Shown: positions 34,601 to 45,275 of the stretch, piece after piece
How positions within the stretch are numbered: position 1 is the stretch's first letter
Layout of the letters: the number at the start of each line of letters is the position of its first letter
Source: Pseudomonas sp. Seg1
GTDB taxonomy: Bacteria > Pseudomonadota > Gammaproteobacteria > Pseudomonadales > Pseudomonadaceae
Direction of reading: 5' to 3'
Length of the DNA stretch: 64,000 nt
Assembly (NCBI RefSeq): GCF_018326005.1
Contig: NZ_AP021903.1
Coordinates: forward strand, 2,110,001-2,174,000
Notes under the pieces: generated by a model
What the model saw: only the letters and a program-made list of their open reading frames with translations
Databases searched by the model: none
Told to the model about the DNA's origin: nothing
Position numbers and translations under genes: made by a program

Positions 34601-35175
34601 AACAGTCCGAGCGTAAGCGTTATCTGGATGCGCAGGATGCCGATCTGGTCGAAGCACTGGAGACGCTGGAAAACGTTATCCGCAAGATCGACAAGGAAAC
34701 CCGTAACCGTTTCAAAGATACCTTTGATCAGATCAATGGCGGTTTACAGGCACTTTTTCCAAAAGTTTTCGGTGGTGGACGGGCGTATTTGGAACTGACG
34801 GGCGAAGATCTACTCGATACAGGGGTAACGATCATGGCGCAGCCGCCAGGGAAGAAGAACAGCACCATCCATTTGCTCTCCGGCGGGGAAAAAGCCCTGA
34901 CCGCGCTGGCACTGGTATTTGCCATCTTCAAATTGAATCCGGCGCCGTTCTGCATGCTCGATGAGGTTGACGCGCCACTGGATGACGCTAACGTTGGACG
35001 CTACGCACGCTTGGTCAAAGAGATGTCGCAGACCGTGCAGTTCATCTACATCACCCACAACAAAATCGCCATGGAAATGGCCGAGCAGTTGATGGGCGTA
35101 ACGATGCATGAACCGGGTTGTTCGCGACTGGTAGCCGTGGATGTCGAGGAGGCGATGGCGATGGTGGACGCCTGA
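31687..35175 (+). CDS. smc: Chromosome segregation protein SMC
   Basis: Condensin ATPase; 1162 residues. Walker A GPNGCGKSNI at 31-40, a long coiled coil, a hinge region around 500-650, a second coiled coil, then the ABC signature LLSGGEKALT near 1064 and Walker B FCMLDEVDAPLDD near 1090. Start is GTG at 31687, giving the MRLKCIKLAGFKSF N-terminus shared by SMC proteins. The gene is followed by zipA and ligA. Confidence 0.96.
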   Translation: MRLKCIKLAGFKSFVDPTTVNFPSNMAAVVGPNGCGKSNIIDAVRWVMGESSAKNLRGESMTDVIFNGSTSRKPVSQASIELVFDNSDGTLLGEYAAYAEISIRRKVTRDSQTTYYLNGTKCRRRDITDIFLGTGLGPRSYSIIEQGMISKLIESKPEDLRNFIEEAAGISKYKERRRETENRIRRTHENLARLTDLREELERQLERLHRQAEAAKKYQEFKAEERQLKAQLSALRWQDLNDQVGQRESIIGTQEISFEALVAEQRNADAAIERLRDGHHDLSERFNLVQGRFYSVGGDIARVEQSIQHGQQRLRQLQDDLKEAERARLETESHLGHDRTLLLTLGEELDMLTPEQEVTSAAAEEAAAALEDSESVMHGWQEQWDAFNLTAAEPRRQAEVQQSRIQQLETSMERLADRQKRLGEERALLSADPEDAAIMELNEQLAESEATLEDLQTSEEAQVEKLEQLRQELQQALTAQQQAQGDLQRLNGRLASLEALQQAALDPGTGTAEWLKEHNLTERPRLAEGLKVEAGWELAVETVLGADLQAVLVDDFSGFDLSGFTQGDLRLLSPGTDGVRVAGSLLDKVEAQIDLSPWLGQVKPVDSLEQALALRGQLSAGESLISRDGYWVGRHFLRVRRASEAESGMLARGQEIEALHLEREEKEATVEAMETRLQTLRAQQRQQENGREHLRRLLQDEARQQGELKAQLSAGKAKAEQLTLRRTRLDEELVELGEQRELEHEQVGEARMQLQEALDAMALDTEQRELLLAQRDSLRERLDRVRQEARQHKDHAHQLAVRLGSLRAQHDSTRQALERLEMQAERLTEKREQLSLNLEEGEAPLEELRLKLEELLDKRMTVDEELKTAQIALEDADRELRDAEKRRTQAEQQSQLIRGQLEQQRMEWQALTVRRKALQDQLLEDGYDLNGVLATLTAQASEREAEEELERINARIQRLGAINLAAIDEYTQQSERKRYLDAQDADLVEALETLENVIRKIDKETRNRFKDTFDQINGGLQALFPKVFGGGRAYLELTGEDLLDTGVTIMAQPPGKKNSTIHLLSGGEKALTALALVFAIFKLNPAPFCMLDEVDAPLDDANVGRYARLVKEMSQTVQFIYITHNKIAMEMAEQLMGVTMHEPGCSRLVAVDVEEAMAMVDA

Positions 35176-35434
35176 GCCAGCGTGGTGTCGGAAAGGTAAT
35201 TTAGTCTTGTAGGACTTTTTTACCGCGTTCGACTTGCTGGCCAATCGACATATTCGCGCAAGCCAATGAGACAGACGGTGTAAAGTTGTCTTTGGTCGTG
35301 CTAGTTTAATGTCAATTTTTCGTATACGTGGGCAAAACGCCTGTCAGAACATAGAGTTGGCGCCACGTTTTAAAGCGGTTTGCACAGTGTAAACCCCTTA
35401 TTTTTCAGCATTTTTTATAGAGGCACGGGATTAC

Positions 35435-36298
35435 ATGGAAATCGGTCTGCGCGAGTGGCTGATCGTCATCGGCATCATTGTGATAGCCGGTATTCTTTTC
35501 GATGGCTGGCGCCGTATGCGCGGCGGCAAGGGAAAACTGAAATTCCGTCTTGACCGAAGTCTGTCCAACCTGCCGGACGAGGACACCAGCGCCGAGCTGT
35601 TGGGCCCGGCTCGCGTGCTGGACAACCATAAAGAACCGCAGCTGGACGAACACGATCTGCCCTCGGTGAGCATGCCGGCCCGCGAAGCACGCGAGCCTCG
35701 CGAATCCGGTTCGAAGCGTGGCAAACGTGGCAGCAACGGTCCGGCTCAAGGTGACCTGAACCTCAACCTCGATCTGGATGACGGCCCGAGCTTCAGCAGC
35801 CGTGACGATGACTTCGTTGAAGACAGCAAGCCTGCGCCTGCTGTTGTCGACAAGGATCAGCCGCAAGCCGAAGAAGTGCTGGTGATCAGCGTGATCTGCC
35901 GCGACGCTGCCGGCTTCAAAGGCCCGGCGCTGTTGCAGAACATTCTGGAGAGTGGTCTGCGTTTTGGTGAGATGGATATTTTCCACCGCCACGAAAGCAT
36001 GGCCGGCAACGGTGAAGTGTTGTTCTCCATGGCCAATGCGGTCAAACCGGGCATCTTCGATCTGGACGATATCGACCATTTCAGCACCCCGGCGGTGAGC
36101 TTCTTCCTCGGCCTGCCAGGCCCGCGTCATCCTAAGCAGGCTTTCGATGTCATGGTGGCAGCAGCCCGCAAGCTGTCGCAGGAACTGAACGGCGAGCTGA
36201 AAGATGACCAGCGCAGCGTTCTGACTGCGCAGACCATCGAGCACTACCGTCAGCGCATCGTCGAATTCGAACGCCGCGCCCTGACCCAGAAGCGTTGA
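35435..36298 (+). CDS. zipA: Cell division protein ZipA
   Basis: Inner membrane protein that tethers FtsZ at midcell; 287 residues. N-terminal membrane helix at about 6-22 ([20 protein letters not shown]), basic cytoplasmic patch, acidic/Pro-rich linker (about 45-145), then the FtsZ-binding domain (about 150-285, [20 protein letters not shown]). A 259-base gap after smc presumably holds its promoter. Followed by two hairpins. Confidence 0.95.
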   Translation: MEIGLREWLIVIGIIVIAGILFDGWRRMRGGKGKLKFRLDRSLSNLPDEDTSAELLGPARVLDNHKEPQLDEHDLPSVSMPAREAREPRESGSKRGKRGSNGPAQGDLNLNLDLDDGPSFSSRDDDFVEDSKPAPAVVDKDQPQAEEVLVISVICRDAAGFKGPALLQNILESGLRFGEMDIFHRHESMAGNGEVLFSMANAVKPGIFDLDDIDHFSTPAVSFFLGLPGPRHPKQAFDVMVAAARKLSQELNGELKDDQRSVLTAQTIEHYRQRIVEFERRALTQKR

Positions 36299-36305
36299 TT
36301 GAAAA

Positions 36306-38743
<2,438 letters not shown>

Positions 38744-38745
<2 letters not shown>

Positions 38746-38775
38746 TCGTTCCCACGCTCCCGCGTGGGAACGATC
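38744..38775. repeat. Short inverted repeat overlapping ligA stop
   Basis: GATCGTTCCCACGC and its complement with a four-base loop, beginning inside the ligA stop codon. Same family as the copies at 10850, 24474, 45090 and 55373. Confidence 0.8.
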
Positions 38776-38843
38776 AGCAAAACGCGGGAACGATGTTGTC
38801 ATGCGAATGATCTAGTCTTGGCAAGCCCCAGGGAGAGATCGCC

Positions 38844-40007
38844 ATGTACCGCTTTTTCGAGCAGCTCAGTTCTCGCATCGTCGCGCCGTTCATGGGCGGG
38901 TCTTCACGCAACAGCAAAGTCTGGCCGTGCCGCTGCGGCCAGTCGCTGTTCTTTCGCAACAGCCAGTGCCTGGCGTGCAATGCGTTGCTCGGCTATCAAC
39001 CCGAAGAAAGTCGCCTGACTTCGCTGCAACCGGGGCCGCAGGATGGCACCTGGACCCTCGACGCCGATCCCGACGCCGGGCTGTTCCGTCGTTGCGCCAA
39101 CTTAGACACGCCTGCCGCGTGCAACTGGCTGCTGCCGGCCAACGACCACGACAGCCTGTGCATCGCCTGCAGCCTCAACCGGACCATCCCCGATCTGTCC
39201 GACCCGGAAAACCCCGAGCGCTGGCGCAAGGTCGAAATTGCCAAGCGGCGACTGATCGCGCAACTGATCACCCTCGGCTTGCAGGTCACCCCGAAAACCG
39301 TAGACGAGCAAACCGGGCTGGCCTTTGACTTTATCGGCGTCGACCTCGAAGGCAACGCGCCGATGACCGGCCATGCCAACGGCCTGATCACCCTCGATAT
39401 CAAAGAAGCCGACGACGCCCACCGCGAGCGGGTGAGGGCGCAGATGCACGAACCGTATCGCACGTTGCTCGGGCATTTCCGCCATGAGGTCGGCCACTAC
39501 TACTGGGATCGCCTGATCGCCAACGGCCCGTGGCTCGATTCATTCCGCAGCCTGTTCGGCGACGAGCGCGCCAGTTACGCCGAAGCGCTGGATCGCCACT
39601 ATCAACAGGGCGCACCAATGGACTGGCCGCAGCACTACGTCAGCGCCTACGCGACCATGCACCCGTGGGAAGACTGGGCAGAAACCTGGGCGCATTACCT
39701 GCACATGATGGACGCTGTGGACACCGCGTTGGGCTTTGGCATGAGCGCGCGGGAAATGGATTTCGACTACCAGCCGTTTCCCACCAGCACGCTGTATGAC
39801 CCGGAACATCCCGGCGGCGAGGCGTTTCTCTCGTTCGTCAACGCGTGGATCGAATTGGCCGGCATGCTCAATGAACTGTCACGCAGCATGGGCCAGCCGG
39901 ATTTTTACCCGTTCGTGCTGCCGGCACCGGCGATTGCCAAACTGCACTTCATTCATCTGGTGATCCAGCAGGCGGGCGGTCGGGCAGACGAGGTTCTTGC
40001 CCTGTAA
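38844..40007 (+). CDS. Putative zinc-binding peptidase
   Basis: 387 residues. N-terminal zinc-ribbon-like region (CRCG … CLAC, about 29-46), then a metallopeptidase-like domain with HEVGH at 214-218 inside LLGHFRHEVGHYYWDRL, and a downstream WEDWAETWAHYLH segment that could give the third ligand. This matches the family often annotated as putative zinc-binding metallopeptidase; substrate unknown. No signal peptide. A strong AGGGAGAG ribosome site precedes the ATG. Sits between ligA and ffs. Confidence 0.82.
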   Translation: MYRFFEQLSSRIVAPFMGGSSRNSKVWPCRCGQSLFFRNSQCLACNALLGYQPEESRLTSLQPGPQDGTWTLDADPDAGLFRRCANLDTPAACNWLLPANDHDSLCIACSLNRTIPDLSDPENPERWRKVEIAKRRLIAQLITLGLQVTPKTVDEQTGLAFDFIGVDLEGNAPMTGHANGLITLDIKEADDAHRERVRAQMHEPYRTLLGHFRHEVGHYYWDRLIANGPWLDSFRSLFGDERASYAEALDRHYQQGAPMDWPQHYVSAYATMHPWEDWAETWAHYLHMMDAVDTALGFGMSAREMDFDYQPFPTSTLYDPEHPGGEAFLSFVNAWIELAGMLNELSRSMGQPDFYPFVLPAPAIAKLHFIHLVIQQAGGRADEVLAL

Positions 40008-40085
40008 ACGCTGACGCAGGTTGCGATCTTTTCGGGCATGGCGCATGTCCTTGAAGCTGTTCATATTTTTATCTGCAACCAACGG

Positions 40086-40113
40086 TTGTAACTTCACCTC
40101 AGATAGGTACAAT
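40086..40113 (+). promoter_or_regulatory. Promoter of ffs
   Basis: TTGTAA (40086-40091) and TACAAT (40108-40113) are 16 bases apart, giving a start near 40120, about 25 bases before mature 4.5S RNA. Confidence 0.6.
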
Positions 40114-40145
40114 GGCGCGGCTCGCCGACAGGCAAGCGTCGTTAT

Positions 40146-40259
40146 GGTGACCCCATCGGTCCCCCCGCAACGATTACCCGTGAACCTGGTCAGAGCCGGA
40201 AGGCAGCAGCCACAGCGGGAACATTGTGTGCCGGGGTGTGGCTGGTGGGGTTACCACCC
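40146..40259 (+). ncRNA. ffs: 4.5S RNA (signal recognition particle RNA)
   Basis: RNA of the signal recognition particle, partner of Ffh. The conserved apical core GGTCAGAGCCGGAAGGCAGC is present, and the 5' GGTGACCCC pairs with GGGGTTACC near the 3' end, followed by an ACCC tail as in E. coli. Length 114, equal to the E. coli RNA. Ends were set by alignment to the E. coli sequence from memory and may be off by a few bases. Confidence 0.93.
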
Positions 40260-40626
40260 ACTTAAAATCCTTGTTGCTCAGGGATTTCCAGAAAAAATTA
40301 AAGCAATGTAGCGTCAGGATCCTCAGTGAGGTTTCGATCGGTACATATGCCATATTCCTAAATATACCTTTATAGCATTCCCACTCAACGCTGTTTTTCA
40401 GACTGCTTGATATGCTGCTATTTAATTATTTTTGGCTTCTTATTAAAAAGTTGTCGATGACTGAGAGTCTGCATCTTTATCTATAAAATCATCCGAGTAG
40501 AATTGATGTTGTCGAAGTATTCGATTGCTAAACGGTTGCAGTGTAATATTTCCAAATAAGATGGGTTGCTACCTGGATTGATTGGTGGTGGATTTCGGTG
40601 GGTAGTTTAAGTATGGAGTGGCAGGG
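40260..40626. other. AT-rich gap after ffs
   Basis: 367 bases with no gene seen. AAATCC/GGATTT at about 40264-40288 may be the remains of the ffs terminator but no T-run follows. The base composition drops sharply in AT-rich direction from about 40290, as in the next gene, suggesting an insertion boundary here. Confidence 0.5.
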
Positions 40627-41424
40627 ATGAAAGTGCGAAATATTGTTGTTGGTATGTGGGTTTTTATCTCTAGATTATTTTTTATTCATACCCCCAGGTT
40701 TCTCTATCATTATTCAACATTGAGTGCGCAGCAGGTTGTTACAGATTTCGTTTTCAATGTTAAGACTCAAGGCAGGATGTATGCTTTGGATTTGGAGTTT
40801 GGGCAGTCGACGGTTATTGATGAGGATAGTGCAAGTGTAATAGTGTTTAGCGAGCAGGCGGTCCGAAAATTTGTTCGCCATAATCCGCTATATATTTTTG
40901 GATTTAAGTTGTTTTGGGGGCACTTCTTAACGCCTAAGATGGGAGATGTGCAGTTTACAAATGTTAAGTGCCACGCTGGTAATATTGTTGAGGTTAAAGA
41001 TTTTAATATTTTATCCTCTACAGTCACCTCCAAAGCCTCTCTGCGGTTTCGTGTGATCGGGTTCCGTTTGCTGTACGCTCTGTTCTTGCTGGCGGGGCCT
41101 GTCTTCGCTTTCGTTGTTTTGTGTTTGTGCGGGCGTGGTTTTCAAGGTGAGTACTACGATTTAATATTTCAGCCTCATTGGTATTATGGGTTGATCTTTT
41201 TAATCGGTTTCGGAATGGGGGCTCTTGCGTGGTCGTTAGAAAATTTTCGTAGTGATCCTTTTAAAGCAGATTTAAAAAAAGCGGGTTTGATATCTCATCA
41301 GTCACTTGCTTGTCGGATTTTCTTCGCTGTTTGGGCGTGGGTGTGGGCAGGTGTCTGGTTTTTATGCTGGTTTTTTTACATGTTCGTTCCTTGGATGTGG
41401 TTGGTGGGATTTTCTTTTAATTAG
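40627..41424 (+). CDS. Unrecognised multi-pass membrane protein (AT-rich gene)
   Basis: 265 residues; I do not recognise the family. A hydrophobic N-terminal segment is followed by a soluble middle region (about 35-140), then three or four membrane segments (about 142-170, 185-205, 228-262), the last very rich in Trp and Phe. GGAG lies eight bases before the ATG at 40627. Codon use (many TTT, ATT, TTA) and AT content differ strongly from neighbours, a sign of horizontal transfer. No partner gene on the same strand. Confidence 0.72.
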   Translation: MKVRNIVVGMWVFISRLFFIHTPRFLYHYSTLSAQQVVTDFVFNVKTQGRMYALDLEFGQSTVIDEDSASVIVFSEQAVRKFVRHNPLYIFGFKLFWGHFLTPKMGDVQFTNVKCHAGNIVEVKDFNILSSTVTSKASLRFRVIGFRLLYALFLLAGPVFAFVVLCLCGRGFQGEYYDLIFQPHWYYGLIFLIGFGMGALAWSLENFRSDPFKADLKKAGLISHQSLACRIFFAVWAWVWAGVWFLCWFFYMFVPWMWLVGFSFN

Positions 41425-41634
41425 ATCGGCAGCTTTTGCTTGTCAGCGGTTGCTGAAAAGTAAGTGAATATAGATATGTTGGGCGGTTTTTTGCGTGCTG
41501 GCATTTTTTTGGTTGGGCAATGGTTAGCGCTTTTTATATTGTCAAGTGTATAGAAAATGGCGAGTACCTTGGTTTGTGGGTGGCTTGTAAGTGGGCGCAT
41601 AAATTTTATTTTCCTTCAATATAATGGCTGCGGT

Positions 41635-42378
41635 TTAATCTGAAGGCTGTCCGGTATACAGCCGAATAATCTCATCAATCTCCCCCGACATTTTCATGCG
41701 CAGCAACGTGCGCAAAATCCGCTGCACCGGCACCTTCGGATCATTCCTCACATAACAACCCACATGCTGTTCCTGCAGCACCGCCACGCCGTGCAGTTGC
41801 TGGTCCGGCGTCAGGCGTTGGTTGAACCAGTCCAGCGTCCATTGATTGCTCACCGCATAGCGATAACGCCCGGCCAGCAGTTTATCCAGCACCTGTTCCT
41901 GGTTGCGCGCATCTTCGCGTTGCAGTTGATTGGCATCGAACAGCGGTTGCAGGGTCGGATAGGTATAGCCGAGCACGGTGCCGATCGACTGGGGCGCCAG
42001 GCTTGCCGGCTCAACATGGGCGGGCTGACTTTGGCCGCTGATCAGCAGGTCACGCTGGAACAACAACGGAATGCTCCAGATGTAATCGCCGGACTGATTC
42101 GGCAGCCATGACTGTGCGGCATAGCAGCGCACATCGACTTCACCGCGTTCCATGGCGTTCTGCACCCGGGCGCGTGGCAGTACGTGAAATTCTGCCGGCA
42201 CACCAACCTGGGTGGCGAGGCTGAGCATCATGTCGTGCAGGATGCCTTGGGTTGGCTGGCCACGCTCGATCTGCACCATCGGCATGGCCCAACTGTCGGC
42301 CACGACGAAACGCAGCGGTGGTTCGGCTGCCGTCACGTTCAGGCTGATTCCCAGCAACGCCCCCACGGCCCAACGCAT
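41635..42378 (-). CDS. Periplasmic solute-binding-like protein
   Basis: 247 residues: signal peptide about 1-18 (AVGALLGISLNVTAAE) and a bacterial extracellular solute-binding (family 3) fold, judged from LRFVVADSWAMPM, GILHDMMLSLATQVG and GEVDVRCYA. No transporter subunits are nearby, as with many orphan proteins of this group in Pseudomonas. A GGAG site precedes the ATG. Ligand unknown. Base composition is normal, unlike the gene on its left. Confidence 0.82.
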   Translation of the reverse strand: MRWAVGALLGISLNVTAAEPPLRFVVADSWAMPMVQIERGQPTQGILHDMMLSLATQVGVPAEFHVLPRARVQNAMERGEVDVRCYAAQSWLPNQSGDYIWSIPLLFQRDLLISGQSQPAHVEPASLAPQSIGTVLGYTYPTLQPLFDANQLQREDARNQEQVLDKLLAGRYRYAVSNQWTLDWFNQRLTPDQQLHGVAVLQEQHVGCYVRNDPKVPVQRILRTLLRMKMSGEIDEIIRLYTGQPSD

Positions 42379-42523
42379 AAACGCTCCGGTAATTCCCGAT
42401 CCCGAGCCGATAAAAGCCTCTGCTCATGCAGCTTAGCCATATTAGACGAGCACACCGGATGCAATTTTGCCCTTGCTCCGCTAGCATTAGCCGCTTCAGC
42501 TTCCTTCGTTGCGACGGTTTTCG

Positions 42524-44614
42524 ATGAGTTATCAGGTTCTTGCACGTAAATGGCGTCCGCGCTCGTTCCGCGAAATGGTCGGCCAGACCCATGTGCTCAA
42601 GGCTCTGATCAATGCCTTGGACAGCCAGCGGCTGCACCACGCGTACCTGTTCACCGGTACGCGTGGGGTGGGTAAAACCACGATTGCGCGGATCATTGCC
42701 AAATGCCTGAACTGTGAAACAGGTATCACTTCCAGCCCGTGCGGCGAGTGCTCGGTGTGCCGTGAAATCGATGAGGGGCGTTTCGTCGACCTGATCGAGA
42801 TCGACGCCGCCAGCCGCACCAAGGTCGAAGACACTCGCGAACTGCTCGACAACGTGCAGTACGCGCCAAGCCGTGGGCGCTTCAAGGTCTACCTGATCGA
42901 CGAAGTGCACATGCTTTCCAGCCATTCCTTCAATGCGCTGTTGAAAACCCTCGAAGAGCCGCCGCCTTACGTCAAGTTCATCCTGGCGACCACCGACCCG
43001 CAGAAACTTCCGGCAACGATTTTGTCGCGTTGCTTGCAGTTCTCGCTGAAGAACATGACGCCGGAACGTGTGGTCGAGCATTTGACCCACGTGCTGACGG
43101 CCGAAAACGTGCCGTTCGAAGACGATGCACTGTGGCTGCTCGGTCGCGCCGCTGACGGTTCGATGCGTGACGCCATGAGCCTGACAGATCAGGCGATCGC
43201 GTTCGGTGAAGGCAAGGTGCTGGCCACCGACGTGCGGGCGATGCTCGGTACGCTGGATCACGGTCAGGTTTACGACGTGCTGCATGCGTTAATCGAAGGC
43301 GATGCCAAGGCGTTGCTCGAAGCCGTGCGCCACCTGGCCGAACAAGGCCCGGACTGGAACGGCGTGCTCTCGGAAATTCTCAATGTGCTGCACCGTGTGG
43401 CCATTGCTCAGGCGCTGCCGGAAGGTGTCGACAATGGCCATGGTGATCGGGATCGCGTGTTGGCGCTGGCCCAGGCGTTGCCGGCCGAAGACGTGCAGTT
43501 CTATTACCAGATGGGCCTGATCGGTCGCCGCGATTTGCCGCTGGCACCGGATCCGCGCGGTGGTTTCGAAATGGTCCTGCTGCGAATGCTGGCTTTCCGG
43601 CCGGCGGATACGGCGGACGCCCCGAGACAGCCGCTAAAGCCAGTGGGGATCAGCCAGGCCACAGTTGATTCCGCAAACTCCGTGGCTGCCGCGTCTAAAC
43701 CTGCACCGGTAGTCGCTGCGGCGGTTGCACCGACACCAACACCAGCACCAACTCTGGTTGCGCCGGTACCGGTTGCCGAGCCTGTGGTCGCAGCTGAGCC
43801 GCAACCAGCACCGGAACCCGAGCCGGAGCCAGTTGCCGTCGAAGCAGTGGTCGATCTGCCGTGGAACGATCCGGTAGAGCCTGAGCCCGAGCCCGCGCAG
43901 CAACCCGCCGTCGAGCCCGTGCTGGAAACCGCCGCCGAGCAGCCCGAGTTGCCGCCGATGCCGCTGCCGACCCCGGACAGCGTGGTCCCGGACGCACCGG
44001 AGTGGGCCGCTGCGCCGATTCCGGAGCCGTCGGTCGCCGACGTCGATGCCGCCACCCCGGGCATGGACATGGACGACGAGCCGCCGCTGGACGAGGATTA
44101 CATCGAGCCGGACATGGATTCGGCTTACAGCTACCTCGACGAACTGGCCAGCGAACACGCCGCCGAGCCTGCACCGGAGCCTGAGCCAGAACCGGCTGCG
44201 GCACCGGCCACCGGTCTGGCCTTGCAATGGCTGGAGCTGTTCCCGAAACTGCCGATCTCCGGCATGACCGGCAGCATCGCCGCCAACTGCACATTGATTG
44301 CCGTCGATGGCGACCATTGGCTGATGCACCTCGATCCGGCGCACAGCGCGCTGTTCAACGCTACGCAACAGCGTCGTCTCAACGATGCGTTGAACCAGTT
44401 CCACGGCCGCACGCTGAGCCTGACCATCGAGCTGATCAAGCCCGAGCAGGAAACCCCGGCTCAGGCTGCGTCCCGGCGTCGTGCCAACCGTCAGCGCGAG
44501 GCGGAAGAGTCGATCCACGGCGATCCGTTCATCCAGCAGATGGTCCAGCAGTTCGGCGCGGTGGTGCGACACGATACTATTGAACCTGTCGATGCCTTGG
44601 TCGCCCAAGGCTAA
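42524..44614 (+). CDS. dnaX: DNA polymerase III subunits gamma/tau
   Basis: Clamp-loader ATPase; 696 residues. Walker A GTRGVGKT at 45-52, zinc cysteines C64, C73, C76 and C79, DEVHMLS Walker B, and SRC sensor region. Then a long Ala/Pro/Glu-rich linker (about 385-560) and a C-terminal tau domain. I saw no A-rich slippery heptamer like the one that makes gamma in E. coli. Start at 42524 gives the MSYQVLARKWRP N-terminus; the longer frame is not conserved in kind. Confidence 0.95.
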   Translation: MSYQVLARKWRPRSFREMVGQTHVLKALINALDSQRLHHAYLFTGTRGVGKTTIARIIAKCLNCETGITSSPCGECSVCREIDEGRFVDLIEIDAASRTKVEDTRELLDNVQYAPSRGRFKVYLIDEVHMLSSHSFNALLKTLEEPPPYVKFILATTDPQKLPATILSRCLQFSLKNMTPERVVEHLTHVLTAENVPFEDDALWLLGRAADGSMRDAMSLTDQAIAFGEGKVLATDVRAMLGTLDHGQVYDVLHALIEGDAKALLEAVRHLAEQGPDWNGVLSEILNVLHRVAIAQALPEGVDNGHGDRDRVLALAQALPAEDVQFYYQMGLIGRRDLPLAPDPRGGFEMVLLRMLAFRPADTADAPRQPLKPVGISQATVDSANSVAAASKPAPVVAAAVAPTPTPAPTLVAPVPVAEPVVAAEPQPAPEPEPEPVAVEAVVDLPWNDPVEPEPEPAQQPAVEPVLETAAEQPELPPMPLPTPDSVVPDAPEWAAAPIPEPSVADVDAATPGMDMDDEPPLDEDYIEPDMDSAYSYLDELASEHAAEPAPEPEPEPAAAPATGLALQWLELFPKLPISGMTGSIAANCTLIAVDGDHWLMHLDPAHSALFNATQQRRLNDALNQFHGRTLSLTIELIKPEQETPAQAASRRRANRQREAEESIHGDPFIQQMVQQFGAVVRHDTIEPVDALVAQG

Positions 44615-44681
44615 TAACTGAGGGCGTCCGGCCCAACTCGCCGGGCGCTGTTTTGATCCAAGTACTTTTGAGGTGATTCCC

Positions 44682-45020
44682 ATGATGAAAGGTGGCATGG
44701 CCGGCCTGATGAAGCAGGCGCAGCAGATGCAGGAAAAAATGGCCAAGATGCAGGAAGAACTGGCCAACGCCGAAGTCACCGGTAAGGCCGGCGGCGATAT
44801 GGTCACCGTGGTGATGACCGGTCGTCACGACGTGAAAAGCGTGAGCATCGACCCAAGCCTGGTCGAAGGTCTGAGCGAAGACGACAAAGAGATGCTGGAA
44901 GCCGTGGTTGCTGCCGCCGTCAACGACGCCGTGCGCAAGATCGAAGCCAACAGCCAGGAAAAAATGGGCAGCATGACCGCCGGCATGAACCTGCCAGCGG
45001 GTATGAAACTGCCTTTCTGA
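44682..45020 (+). CDS. ybaB: Nucleoid-associated protein YbaB/EbfC
   Basis: 112-residue DNA-binding protein. [20 protein letters not shown] and the Met-rich C-terminus are typical. Start at 44682 has GAGGTG upstream. Between dnaX and recR as in most gammaproteobacteria. Confidence 0.94.
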   Translation: MMKGGMAGLMKQAQQMQEKMAKMQEELANAEVTGKAGGDMVTVVMTGRHDVKSVSIDPSLVEGLSEDDKEMLEAVVAAAVNDAVRKIEANSQEKMGSMTAGMNLPAGMKLPF

Positions 45021-45049
45021 TTCGCCATTGCGCGGCAGATGAGCTACAC

Positions 45050-45079
45050 AAAATGCCAGGCATCGCGCCTGGCATTTTT
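45050..45079 (+). terminator. Intrinsic terminator after ybaB
   Basis: AAATGCCAGG and CCTGGCATTTTT pair around a short loop, followed by a T-run. It separates ybaB from the reductase and recR. Confidence 0.85.
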
Positions 45080-45089
45080 GTTTCTGGCT

Positions 45090-45202
45090 GATCGTTCCCA
45101 CGCCCTGCGTGGGAATGCAGCCCGGGACGCTCCGCGTCCCCAGTCCAGAGCCGAATGCGGAGCGTCCGTTGAGGCATTCCCACGCGGAGCGTGGGAACGA
45201 TC
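45090..45202. repeat. Compound inverted repeat (CGTTCCCACGC family)
   Basis: Outer arms GATCGTTCCCACGC enclose inner GACGCTCCGCGTC arms. Located before the reductase gene. Confidence 0.8.
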
Positions 45203-45275
45203 AAGTGGAACGCGCCACCGCCACAAAGGTCTGCTCCCTATACCTTCGAATCCCTCATTCACAGGAGACGCTGAC

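Noticed and set aside
42524..44614. Programmed frameshift in dnaX for a short gamma subunit
   Set aside because: No A-rich slippery heptamer was seen around the linker; the 696-codon frame reads through.
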